A stretch of 16,521 nucleotides of DNA, taken from assembly GCA_002292345.1 (NCBI GenBank), contig DBBT01000009.1, forward strand, positions 37,205 to 53,725, read 5' to 3'. Below are positions 7,294 through 16,521 of this stretch, in pieces. A program made the position numbers and the translations under genes. The notes beneath the pieces are model-generated. The model was not told the DNA's origin. It made no database searches and worked only from the letters and a program-made list of their open reading frames with translations. This stretch comes from Opitutia bacterium UBA977. Its GTDB lineage: Bacteria > Verrucomicrobiota > Verrucomicrobiia > Opitutales > Coraliomargaritaceae. How positions within the stretch are numbered: position 1 is the first letter of the stretch; each line of letters starts with the position of its first letter.

Positions 7294-8088
7294 CGCGCCG
7301 TGAAACGCTTCGATCAATCTATCGGTGTCTTCGGAGCGCATAAGGGCTTCGCCGACGAGGATCGCATCGGCTCCGCATTCGCTAGCGCGTTCAGCATCTT
7401 CAATATCGAAAATACCGCTTTCGCTGACTTTAATAATACCGTCAGGGATTTGTGGTATCAGTAATTCGGATACGGATAGGTCAGTTTTGAAGCGCTTCAG
7501 GTCGCGATTATTGACGCCGACTATTTTTGGATCGAACTTGAGTGCTTTTTCGAGTTCGCGCTCTTCGTGGATTTCATAGAGAGCGTCGAGTCCAGCCAGT
7601 CCCGCTGCGTCGCGAAGCGCTTTAATTTCGTCGTCTGCGAGTGCGCGTACAATGATTAAAATGCAACGTGCGCCGCCTTCAGCGGCTTCGACGACTTGGA
7701 CTGGGTGTACCATAAAGTCTTTGCGTAAACAGGGCACCTTACGTTCGTGGACTTCGAGGAATTCGACGACATCCCAGAGGTCTTGAAGGCTGCCGCCAAA
7801 ATAATCCGTATCAGTGAGGATCGAGAGACAGTCGGCTTCGGCGTTAATATATTTACGCGCTTGGTCGACGGCATCTAGGCGGGCATCCGAAATTTCGCCA
7901 GCCGAAGGGGACTTACGCTTGATCTCGGCGATCACCGATAGGCGGTCGTTGCGGGCGAGGGCTTTGAGAAAGCTACCGCCTTGGCGCTGCATGTCGACGA
8001 GACGCGAGAGTTCCGAATCGCGAACTGGGCGTATCTGGTCGCGTAGTGCGTGCCGCTTGGCGGCCATGATTTCGGCTAGTTTATCCAT
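7291..8088 (-). CDS. trpC: Indole-3-glycerol phosphate synthase
   Basis: Encodes 265 residues, a normal single-function TrpC with one (beta/alpha)8 barrel. It converts 1-(2-carboxyphenylamino)-1-deoxyribulose 5-phosphate to indole-3-glycerol phosphate in tryptophan synthesis. Visible motifs are VIAEIKRKSPSAG (52-64) with Glu55 and Lys57, LTDTDYFGGSLQDL (91-104), VPCLRKDF (118-125) with the general-acid Lys123, YEIHEE (171-176) with Glu172, GVNNRDL (191-197) with Asn193, VSESGI (221-226) with Ser224, and the phosphate-binding AILVGEALM (242-250). There is no TrpF fusion. No other trp gene is in the window, so trpC is detached from a trp operon here. The start ATG at 8088 has no Shine-Dalgarno; a heptamer array begins six bases upstream of it. 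Confidence 0.96.
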   Translation of the reverse strand: MDKLAEIMAAKRHALRDQIRPVRDSELSRLVDMQRQGGSFLKALARNDRLSVIAEIKRKSPSAGEISDARLDAVDQARKYINAEADCLSILTDTDYFGGSLQDLWDVVEFLEVHERKVPCLRKDFMVHPVQVVEAAEGGARCILIIVRALADDEIKALRDAAGLAGLDALYEIHEERELEKALKFDPKIVGVNNRDLKRFKTDLSVSELLIPQIPDGIIKVSESGIFDIEDAERASECGADAILVGEALMRSEDTDRLIEAFHGA

Positions 8089-8094
8089 CTAGGT

Positions 8095-8122
8095 GAACAT
8101 CGAACGTTAAACGTCGATCTTT
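8095..8122. repeat. Degenerate heptamer array just upstream of trpC
   Basis: Four seven-base units follow one another on the plus strand with consensus GAACGTN: GAACATC, GAACGTT, AAACGTC and the most diverged GATCTTT. The array starts six bases upstream of the trpC start codon, so it would lie in the ribosome-contact region of the mRNA. Confidence 0.55.
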
Positions 8123-8125
8123 CAA

Positions 8126-8156
8126 CCCCGAATTTGGCTTTATTGTATGTTCGGGG
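8126..8156. promoter_or_regulatory. Long-loop hairpin upstream of trpC
   Basis: CCCCGAA (8126-8132) and TTCGGGG (8150-8156) form a perfect 7-bp inverted repeat around a 17-base AT-rich loop, between the 54-residue gene and trpC. There is no T-tract after it on the minus strand, so it is not an ordinary terminator. It could be an mRNA processing or stability element or an operator. Confidence 0.4.
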
Positions 8157-8188
8157 GGATTTATGTCGAGTCGCCCTCTTTTAACGTA

Positions 8189-8353
8189 TTAGTTCCCACG
8201 CCGTGCGATCAACCAGTCGATAAGTTTCTCGAGTTTGTGTTCGTAGGCCCAATGGGTATGGAGAAATTCTGCGGGGTGAATGCTGTTGGCTTTAAAGAAA
8301 ACCACTCCGTCCCAAATGGCTTGGAGGCGCGTTAAATAGTTATGATGTCGCAT
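8189..8353 (-). CDS. Small uncharacterised protein, 54 residues
   Basis: An intact frame runs from the ATG at 8353 to a TAA at 8189-8191. The product is not recognised. It looks like a real protein: three Trp (14, 35, 47), six His (3, 4, 26, 32, 34, 39), a hydrophobic/aromatic middle (IWDGVVFF, 13-20) and a likely amphipathic C-terminal helix (WAYEHKLEKLIDWLIARR, 35-52). It has no signal peptide or clear membrane span. It lies 18 bp after the lipoprotein stop and is in the same frame: the lipoprotein ends in TAG and six sense codons precede this ATG. It may therefore be a separate gene or a read-through extension. An opposite-strand frame of 62 codons (8147-8335) overlaps it but starts inside a hairpin and reads poorly. 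Strand and operon position favour this one. Confidence 0.6.
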   Translation of the reverse strand: MRHHNYLTRLQAIWDGVVFFKANSIHPAEFLHTHWAYEHKLEKLIDWLIARRGN

Positions 8354-8371
8354 CGTGTATCGTACGTGAGA

Positions 8372-8992
8372 CTATTTTTCGCTTTCGGGGCGATAGCCCG
8401 CTTTCCATTCAGCGACGCTGACACAGATGGGTTGCTCGCCGTTGGCGAAGAACCACGAATCGATCGCGTAATGCGCATTGTTTGCATTTTCGATAATTGC
8501 TGCTGTGTTATGAGGGTACTGTAGTTGGGCGAAACCGCGATGTTGAGGGTGTCCGACTCGGTGATAACGTATCAGCTCGTCTTGTTGTAGCAGCAACAGA
8601 GCGACAGTGGTGTTGGCAGCTTCGGCGATGCAGTCTAGCTGCGGGCCTTGACTCCCTTTTCGTTGGTTCTTGGCAGAGTCGGTCGAGGTGCCGTTTTTCT
8701 CGCCGATCAAGGTTTCGATTGCCGCGACGGCGACAAGCAAACGTTCGCGCTCTTCAGCGGCATTTTGCTGCGCAGGTTGAAAGATTGCGCGGATGCTTTG
8801 CCATTCCGATTCGGTGTAAAATAGTCGTGAGAGCTGTCGGCAACCAGCGGAAGAACAGGTTTCGAAATCGTTAATTTCTGGCGATTTTAAATCGTAATAA
8901 CTCAGATAGAACTGTGGGTTGCGCGTCAATGTGCTGCAGCCAGCGACGAGTACTATACTAATGAGTAGAAAAGCGAGCTGCAGGCGTCGCAT
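8372..8992 (-). CDS. Uncharacterised lipoprotein with possible Cys-His-Asp triad
   Basis: Encodes 206 residues. RRLQ, a hydrophobic stretch and the lipobox VAGC (16-19) give a lipoprotein signal peptide cleaved before Cys19. The mature part has two more Cys near the N-terminus (C46, C51), a helix-like segment (about 60-98) and a conserved-looking core: DCIAEAANTT (120-129), HRVGHPQHRG (144-153), PHNTAAI (160-166), YAIDSWFFANG (175-185) and EWKAGY (195-200). I recall similar unnamed proteins in Proteobacteria with the DCIDEATNTT...PH-TAV...AVDSWF...W-G pattern. The order Cys121-His161-Asp178 resembles transglutaminase-like cysteine peptidases, so a peptidase-type fold is a reasonable but untested guess. 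The start codon lies two bases after the pyrG stop, so translation is probably coupled to pyrG. Confidence 0.82.
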   Translation of the reverse strand: MRRLQLAFLLISIVLVAGCSTLTRNPQFYLSYYDLKSPEINDFETCSSAGCRQLSRLFYTESEWQSIRAIFQPAQQNAAEERERLLVAVAAIETLIGEKNGTSTDSAKNQRKGSQGPQLDCIAEAANTTVALLLLQQDELIRYHRVGHPQHRGFAQLQYPHNTAAIIENANNAHYAIDSWFFANGEQPICVSVAEWKAGYRPESEK

Positions 8993-8994
8993 GA

Positions 8995-10953
<1,959 letters not shown>

Positions 10954-11742
10954 ATGTGCGCACTGTGTAGCTTTCTGAAATCGACCATTGGTCGAAAAAT
11001 TCTTATGGCCCTCACTGGTCTGGTTCTTGTTTTGTTTGTGCTCGGGCACATGCTAGGCAACTTGCAGATCTTTTTGGGACCTGATGCCATCAACGCTTAC
11101 GCTTACAAGCTGCATCATGTCATGCCAGTGCCAATGCTCTGGGTGATTCGGCTGTTTCTGCTGGCTTGTATCGGGGTGCACATCTGGGCCGCGATTTCGC
11201 TTACTTTAGACAATCGCAAGGCGCGTCCGCAGGGTTACGATCAGAACAAATCGGTACAAGCGACCTATGCTGCCAAGACGATGCGTATGAGCGGTATTAT
11301 ATTGCTCGCCTTTATCATCTTCCATATTGCGCACTACACCGCTCGCATCGTACCGGGCAAGGAGTATAATGAGCAGATCGCCGATGTCGCGCTGGTCAAG
11401 CACGGCGAACCGGTGCTGCACAATGGCGAAGTGGTGATGACTTTTAATGTCAACGACATGATGATCGACGGCTTCAATGTCTGGTGGGTTTCGGCCTTCT
11501 ACATCATCGCGACTGGTTTGCTCTGCATGCACCTGACTCACGGCGTGAGCAGCATGTTTCAAACTGTCGGGCTGCGCAACCAACTCTGGCGGGCCCGCCT
11601 GGATCGTTTCGCACGCATCTATGGTGTGGTCGTTTTCCTTGGTTTCGCAGTGATTCCAGTGGCAGTGATGACTGGTATACTTAAAAAGACTGCTCCGGCA
11701 GTCGAAGCGGTTGAAGTAATCGTTGAACAACTTCCCCAATAG
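10954..11742 (+). CDS. sdhC: Succinate dehydrogenase/fumarate reductase cytochrome b subunit (type B)
   Basis: Encodes 262 residues. It is the single membrane anchor of a type-B succinate:quinone oxidoreductase, with five predicted helices: about 15-40, 59-85, 111-132, 173-200 and 220-242. The start SFLKSTIGRKILMALTG (6-22) is typical of the SdhC/FrdC b558 family. Transmembrane histidines H32 (LGHMLGN), H76 (GVHIWAA), H124 or H127 (FHIAHY) and H193 or H196 (MHLTHG) supply the four ligands for two b hemes. This type usually reacts with menaquinone. There is no SdhD, as expected for type B. The loop at about 133-172, between helices three and four, is longer than in Bacillus-type anchors. It is first in the sdhCAB operon; sdhA starts 12 bp after its stop. 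Confidence 0.93.
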   Translation: MCALCSFLKSTIGRKILMALTGLVLVLFVLGHMLGNLQIFLGPDAINAYAYKLHHVMPVPMLWVIRLFLLACIGVHIWAAISLTLDNRKARPQGYDQNKSVQATYAAKTMRMSGIILLAFIIFHIAHYTARIVPGKEYNEQIADVALVKHGEPVLHNGEVVMTFNVNDMMIDGFNVWWVSAFYIIATGLLCMHLTHGVSSMFQTVGLRNQLWRARLDRFARIYGVVVFLGFAVIPVAVMTGILKKTAPAVEAVEVIVEQLPQ

Positions 11743-11754
11743 TACCGAATACTA

Positions 11755-13698
<1,944 letters not shown>

Positions 13699-13725
13699 GC
13701 GAACCACTCAACTAAAGACAGAATT

Positions 13726-14487
13726 ATGAAACTTACACTTAAAGTTTGGCGTCAAAAAAACAGTCAGAGCCAAGGCAAGTTTGTTGAGTATCAACTCGAC
13801 GATATTTCGGCAGGGTCTTCTTTTCTGGAAATGCTTGATATCCTTTCGGAGCAGCAAGTTGCCAATGGCGAAGAGCCGGTTGCATTCGACCATGACTGCC
13901 GCGAAGGTATCTGCGGCAGCTGCTCGTTGACGATTAACGGTATCCCGCACGGCCCTGAAAACGGCACCACTGCCTGTCAGTTGCACATGCGCCACTTCCA
14001 CGATGGCCAGACCATCACGATCGAGCCATGGCGTGCAGCACCGTTTCCGGTGATCAAAGATTTAATTACCGATCGCACCGCGTTTGATCGGATTATCCAG
14101 TCCGGGGGCTTTATCACTGCCCGCGCGGGGACTGCCGTTGATGCCAACTCCAGCCCGATTGCCAAAGGCACTGCGGATTATGCGATGGATGCGGCAGCCT
14201 GCATTGGTTGTGGCGCGTGCGTGGCCGCTTGCCCGAATGCATCTGCGATGTTGTTCACCGCTGCGAAAGTTTCGCACCTGAACAGCTTACCGCAGGGTAA
14301 ACCAGAGAAGGATCGCCGTGCGCTCGCTATGGTCAGCACCATGGATGGCGAAGGCTTTGGTGGTTGTACCAATATCGGCGAGTGTGAAGCGGCTTGCCCG
14401 AAGAGCATTTCGCTGGATATGATTGCACAGCTTAATCGCGATTATACGACAGCGAAGGTAAAGGATTTCTTCTACCTAGTGCCATAG
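13726..14487 (+). CDS. sdhB: Succinate dehydrogenase/fumarate reductase iron-sulfur subunit
   Basis: Encodes 253 residues. It carries electrons from the flavin to the hemes or quinone. The N-terminal plant-type ferredoxin domain binds the 2Fe-2S cluster through Cys58, Cys63, Cys66 and Cys84 (CREGICGSC plus C84). The C-terminal domain has [12 protein letters not shown] (159-170) and [14 protein letters not shown] (212-225). By family pattern, Cys159, 162, 165 and 224 hold the 4Fe-4S cluster, and Cys169, 214 and 220 the 3Fe-4S cluster. All cluster ligands are intact. The start ATG at 13726 lies 27 bp after sdhA. A strong terminator 31 bp downstream closes the operon. Confidence 0.97.
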   Translation: MKLTLKVWRQKNSQSQGKFVEYQLDDISAGSSFLEMLDILSEQQVANGEEPVAFDHDCREGICGSCSLTINGIPHGPENGTTACQLHMRHFHDGQTITIEPWRAAPFPVIKDLITDRTAFDRIIQSGGFITARAGTAVDANSSPIAKGTADYAMDAAACIGCGACVAACPNASAMLFTAAKVSHLNSLPQGKPEKDRRALAMVSTMDGEGFGGCTNIGECEAACPKSISLDMIAQLNRDYTTAKVKDFFYLVP

Positions 14488-14518
14488 GCCTGATTAACAG
14501 TTTTAGTTTTGATCAAAG

Positions 14519-14548
14519 GCGATCGTGCACATGCATGATCGCTTTTTT
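14519..14548 (+). terminator. Strong Rho-independent terminator of sdhCAB
   Basis: GCGATCGTGCA (14519-14529) pairs with TGCATGATCGC (14532-14542), eleven pairs counting one G.T and the tight loop, then TTTTTT (14543-14548). The nearly two-base loop means the top pair or two probably open. It is placed 31 bp after sdhB in the correct orientation. Confidence 0.93.
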
Positions 14549-14711
14549 ATACTCGATAGGGTCGGATTCAAATTATAGCTCCTAACTATATATATCGCTG
14601 CTCTGATTCATGCCTATTCGATTGGATCGGTGGCTAAGAGAATTCAGTAACATATAGTTATATTTAATCGGTTCGTTTGCGGTTCGCATCATGTGTTTAT
14701 GGATTAAACTC

Positions 14712-14739
14712 TTGACTACGCTCAAAATCGTTATATTAA
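14712..14739 (+). promoter_or_regulatory. Candidate sigma-70 promoter for the exbD pair
   Basis: TTGACT (14712-14717) and TATTAA (14734-14739) are separated by 16 bp, in an AT-rich stretch 39 bp before the first exbD start. They fit the housekeeping consensus reasonably. The rest of 14549-14777 holds no gene that can be supported and no obvious operator. Confidence 0.4.
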
Positions 14740-14777
14740 ATTTTCTAATTCGCATTCCAACTGCTCGAATTGAAATA

Positions 14778-15191
14778 ATGGCCCGCCGTCGACTCACCAA
14801 CTCCCCAGAAGAAGATTTCCCGATGACGCCGATGATCGATATGGTCTTTCTACTGTTGGTGTTCTTTATGACGGTGAGCACTCTCGCGCAAGCGGACCGT
14901 CAAGTGAAGCTGGATTTGCCAGAGTCTGCATCTAGCGATGTCCCCGAAGACCTTGCCGACCGTGGTACCATCTCGCTCGATGCCGATGGGCAGATTTTTC
15001 TGGGCGCGCAGTCGCAAACACTCGAAGCGATGCAGGCCGCGATCAAGGCGTCCTTGTCTGACAATCCTGAGTTGCGTATTCACGTCCGCGCCGACCGTGC
15101 CACGCCTTACCGCACGATTAAAGAGGTGCTCCGCTCGTGTGCCGAAGTCGGCGCTTACGAAGTGATTTACGCCACCTATCAATCTCGGTGA
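14778..15191 (+). CDS. exbD: ExbD/TolR family biopolymer transport protein (first copy)
   Basis: Encodes 137 residues from the ATG at 14778. The frame is open back to 14691, but the upstream part would put an extra hydrophobic stretch ahead of the conserved start, and the promoter candidate lies inside it. ExbD/TolR proteins form a proton channel with ExbB/TolQ and energise TonB- or Tol-type machines. MTPMIDMVFLLLVFFMTVST (16-35) is the single membrane helix, with the proton-binding Asp21 in the conserved place. The rest is a periplasmic domain ending in the HVRADRATPYRTIKEVL segment characteristic of the family. It is followed 15 bp later by a second exbD. No exbB/tolQ gene lies beside it. 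Confidence 0.92.
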   Translation: MARRRLTNSPEEDFPMTPMIDMVFLLLVFFMTVSTLAQADRQVKLDLPESASSDVPEDLADRGTISLDADGQIFLGAQSQTLEAMQAAIKASLSDNPELRIHVRADRATPYRTIKEVLRSCAEVGAYEVIYATYQSR

Positions 15192-15206
15192 GGGTCTATT
15201 TGAAAA

Positions 15207-15650
15207 ATGGCACAATTAAAAAAACGAGCCGAGGAAAAGGGCGGGGTGCCGATCGCGCCGATGATTGATGTCGTTTTTCTGCTACTGATTTATTTCATGG
15301 TGGCGTCCACCTTGGAGCAGCAGGAGGCCGACCTTTCGTTTCAGTTACCCGGCACGGTCGAGCAGACCGAACTATTGGATTTGCCTGATGAACAGATCAT
15401 TGAAATTCGCCCCGACGGCCAAGTCGTGGTTAACGAGTATCCGTATGATGCTCCAGAAGTGTCGCAGTTAAATGAGCTCGCTTCCATGCTGAGCCGCTTT
15501 CGCGAAGCCAGCAGCGCCAATAAAGTCGAAGCGATTGTCACCATCTCACCGGCAGATGCAGTGCCGCATGCGCAGATCGTCAAAGTGATGGATGCCTGCT
15601 CCCTGGCTGGGATCGAGGCAGTGAACTTCGCCTTAGGCGATGATACTTGA
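15207..15650 (+). CDS. exbD: ExbD/TolR family biopolymer transport protein (second copy)
   Basis: Encodes 147 residues. VPIAPMIDVVFLLLIYFMVA (14-33) is the membrane helix, with Asp21 as the proton-carrying residue, at exactly the same position as in the first copy. The periplasmic domain ends with VTISPADAVPHAQIVKVMDA, matching the family's C-terminal segment. The two proteins differ clearly outside the helix, so they are diverged paralogues that may form a heteromeric ExbD pair, not a recent duplication. A GAGGG about 13 bases before the ATG is too distant to be a normal ribosome binding site. The gene ends 13 bp from the convergent apbE stop codon, with no clear terminator between. Confidence 0.92.
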   Translation: MAQLKKRAEEKGGVPIAPMIDVVFLLLIYFMVASTLEQQEADLSFQLPGTVEQTELLDLPDEQIIEIRPDGQVVVNEYPYDAPEVSQLNELASMLSRFREASSANKVEAIVTISPADAVPHAQIVKVMDACSLAGIEAVNFALGDDT

Positions 15651-15663
15651 AGGCAACGAATGA

Positions 15664-16521
15664 TTATTGCTGCTTGAGAATACGTAGTTGCGAGTGCGCC
15701 CGCTCGATTTGAGAAATCTGTGCTGCGCTGGCAAATGACAGCCCAGTGGAGAGTGCGTCCGCTTGAGTGGCGGTGGGGGCGATCACGCTGAGGCTCTGCC
15801 AGCGGGTGCTGGGTCGGCCGCTGATTGGATCGAGTAAATGATGGTATTTGCCGTCCATTGAGAATGGGCTGCCGTAACTGCCGCTGGTGGCTAGGGCTTG
15901 GTTGTCGAGCTCGGCAACTTCGTGGATTTGCTCGGGCTGCTGTGCATCTTTAATCCCAATGCTCCAAGGGCGCTGTTCGGGATGTGGGCCGATGGCGCGG
16001 GTTTCGCCGAGCTCAATTAACACATGTTGATAGCCTGCATTGCTGAGGATATTGCTGATGTGATCAGTGATGAAGCCTTGGGCGATGCCATTGAGCGTCA
16101 ATTGCATGTTTGGCTGATCAAATTGAATCGTGTCGGCAGCGTAGTTCAGATGTTGCCATCCAGTGCGGGCGAGTGCTGCGCCGAGTGCTGCTTCGCTGGG
16201 TCCTTCGCTGGCATTCGGAGATTGCTCAAAGTGCTGCGCGTAGGCTTGCCACAGCGGTTGGATGGTCGGGTCGAATAGACCTTGGCTCAATTGATGCGCT
16301 TGGCCTGCTGCGTCGAGCAGTGCCTGCCATTCGGGCGCGGGGGCATCGAGTCGGCCAGTGCGATTGAGTTGGCACAATTCGGAGTTTGGCTGGTAGAGAC
16401 TAAACAATGATTCGAGGCGGCGGATTTCTGCGAAGCAATACTTGAGGACTGTTTGCGCGCTGGTGCGATCCTCAGTGTAGAGTGTGAAGCTGCCTTCCGC
16501 GCCGAGCGTATAGCCGCGCCA
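15664..16521 (-). CDS. apbE: FAD:protein FMN transferase, 5' part beyond the window
   Basis: The last 285 residues are visible; the frame stays open to the right edge, so the start and any signal sequence are missing. An internal TTG at 16407 is not the start, because clear ApbE sequence (RGYTLGAEGSFTLYTED, then AEIRRLESLFSLYQPNSEL) precedes and spans it. ApbE moves FMN from FAD to Thr/Ser of exported or membrane flavoproteins such as NqrB, NqrC, RnfG and RnfD. Numbered from the window edge, family features are FDPTIQPLW (about 83-91), NGIAQGFITDHI (144-155), HHLLDPISGRP (227-237) and ATQADALSTGL (251-261). In the last, Asp255 and Thr259 match the Mg2+-site residues. No target flavoprotein is in the window; SdhA does not need ApbE. 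Confidence 0.93.
   Translation of the reverse strand, partial: WRGYTLGAEGSFTLYTEDRTSAQTVLKYCFAEIRRLESLFSLYQPNSELCQLNRTGRLDAPAPEWQALLDAAGQAHQLSQGLFDPTIQPLWQAYAQHFEQSPNASEGPSEAALGAALARTGWQHLNYAADTIQFDQPNMQLTLNGIAQGFITDHISNILSNAGYQHVLIELGETRAIGPHPEQRPWSIGIKDAQQPEQIHEVAELDNQALATSGSYGSPFSMDGKYHHLLDPISGRPSTRWQSLSVIAPTATQADALSTGLSFASAAQISQIERAHSQLRILKQQ

Noticed and set aside
8147..8335. 62-codon open frame on the plus strand opposite the 54-residue gene
   Set aside because: It begins within the 8126-8156 hairpin, is on the strand with no neighbouring genes, and reads less like a protein than the minus-strand frame. Only homology could fully settle this.
11206..11739. 177-codon open frame on the minus strand
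   Set aside because: Antisense to sdhC; low-complexity His-rich composition reflects the reversed sequence and not a gene.
14583..14660. Inverted repeat TAACTATAT/ATATAGTTA with a 60-bp gap before exbD
   Set aside because: Nine AT-only bases in an AT-rich region with a long gap are likely to occur by chance; no further pairing supports it.
14691..14777. 29-residue N-terminal extension of the first ExbD
   Set aside because: It would overlap the candidate promoter and add a second hydrophobic stretch not found in ExbD; the ATG at 14778 gives a normal length and mirrors the second copy.
16405..16407. TTG as the start of apbE
   Set aside because: Clear ApbE sequence continues upstream to the window edge in the same frame, so the gene is cut by the window, not started here.

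Overview
The window looks like a piece of a Verrucomicrobiota chromosome, most likely a marine Opitutia/Puniceicoccales relative. This is inferred from the feel of the proteins, the type-B succinate dehydrogenase, paired ExbD genes, start codons without Shine-Dalgarno sequences, and short-period AT/GA-rich arrays at gene junctions. No rRNA or other taxonomic marker is present, so the assignment is moderate at best. The genes are mostly housekeeping. No CRISPR array, insertion sequence, prophage or tRNA was seen.

Layout. Positions 1-95 hold a fragment that looks like a dispersed intergenic repeat, followed by a minus-strand terminator. A minus-strand block (4.0 kb to 0.16 kb) then carries, in transcription order, a chromate-transporter-family protein (ChrA), an AI-2E family permease, RNase PH (rph) and a secreted EF-hand protein. 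queF (queuosine synthesis) is divergent from chrA and convergent with a RidA-family gene. A second minus-strand block (10.6 kb to 4.5 kb) runs pyrG, an unnamed lipoprotein, a 54-residue gene, trpC, rsmA, a dicarboxylate/acidic amino acid symporter and ridA. A 345-363 bp divergent region separates pyrG from the plus-strand sdhCAB operon, which ends in a strong terminator. Two exbD genes follow on the plus strand. They converge on an apbE gene that runs off the right edge.

How the genes work together. sdhCAB encodes a three-subunit, probably diheme, membrane succinate:quinone oxidoreductase. The ExbD pair would use the proton gradient to energise outer-membrane or periplasmic work, but no ExbB/TolQ partner lies beside it. 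ApbE attaches FMN to exported or Nqr/Rnf-type flavoproteins. pyrG, trpC, rsmA, rph and queF serve nucleotide, tryptophan, ribosome and tRNA metabolism.

The parts most worth a second look are: (1) the lipoprotein after pyrG, which has a possible Cys-His-Asp triad; (2) the 54-residue gene that follows it in the same frame after an amber stop; (3) three different short-period degenerate arrays (6-, 8- and 7-bp units) at gene junctions; (4) the near-total absence of Shine-Dalgarno motifs; (5) a terminator-like hairpin facing sdhC with no gene before it.
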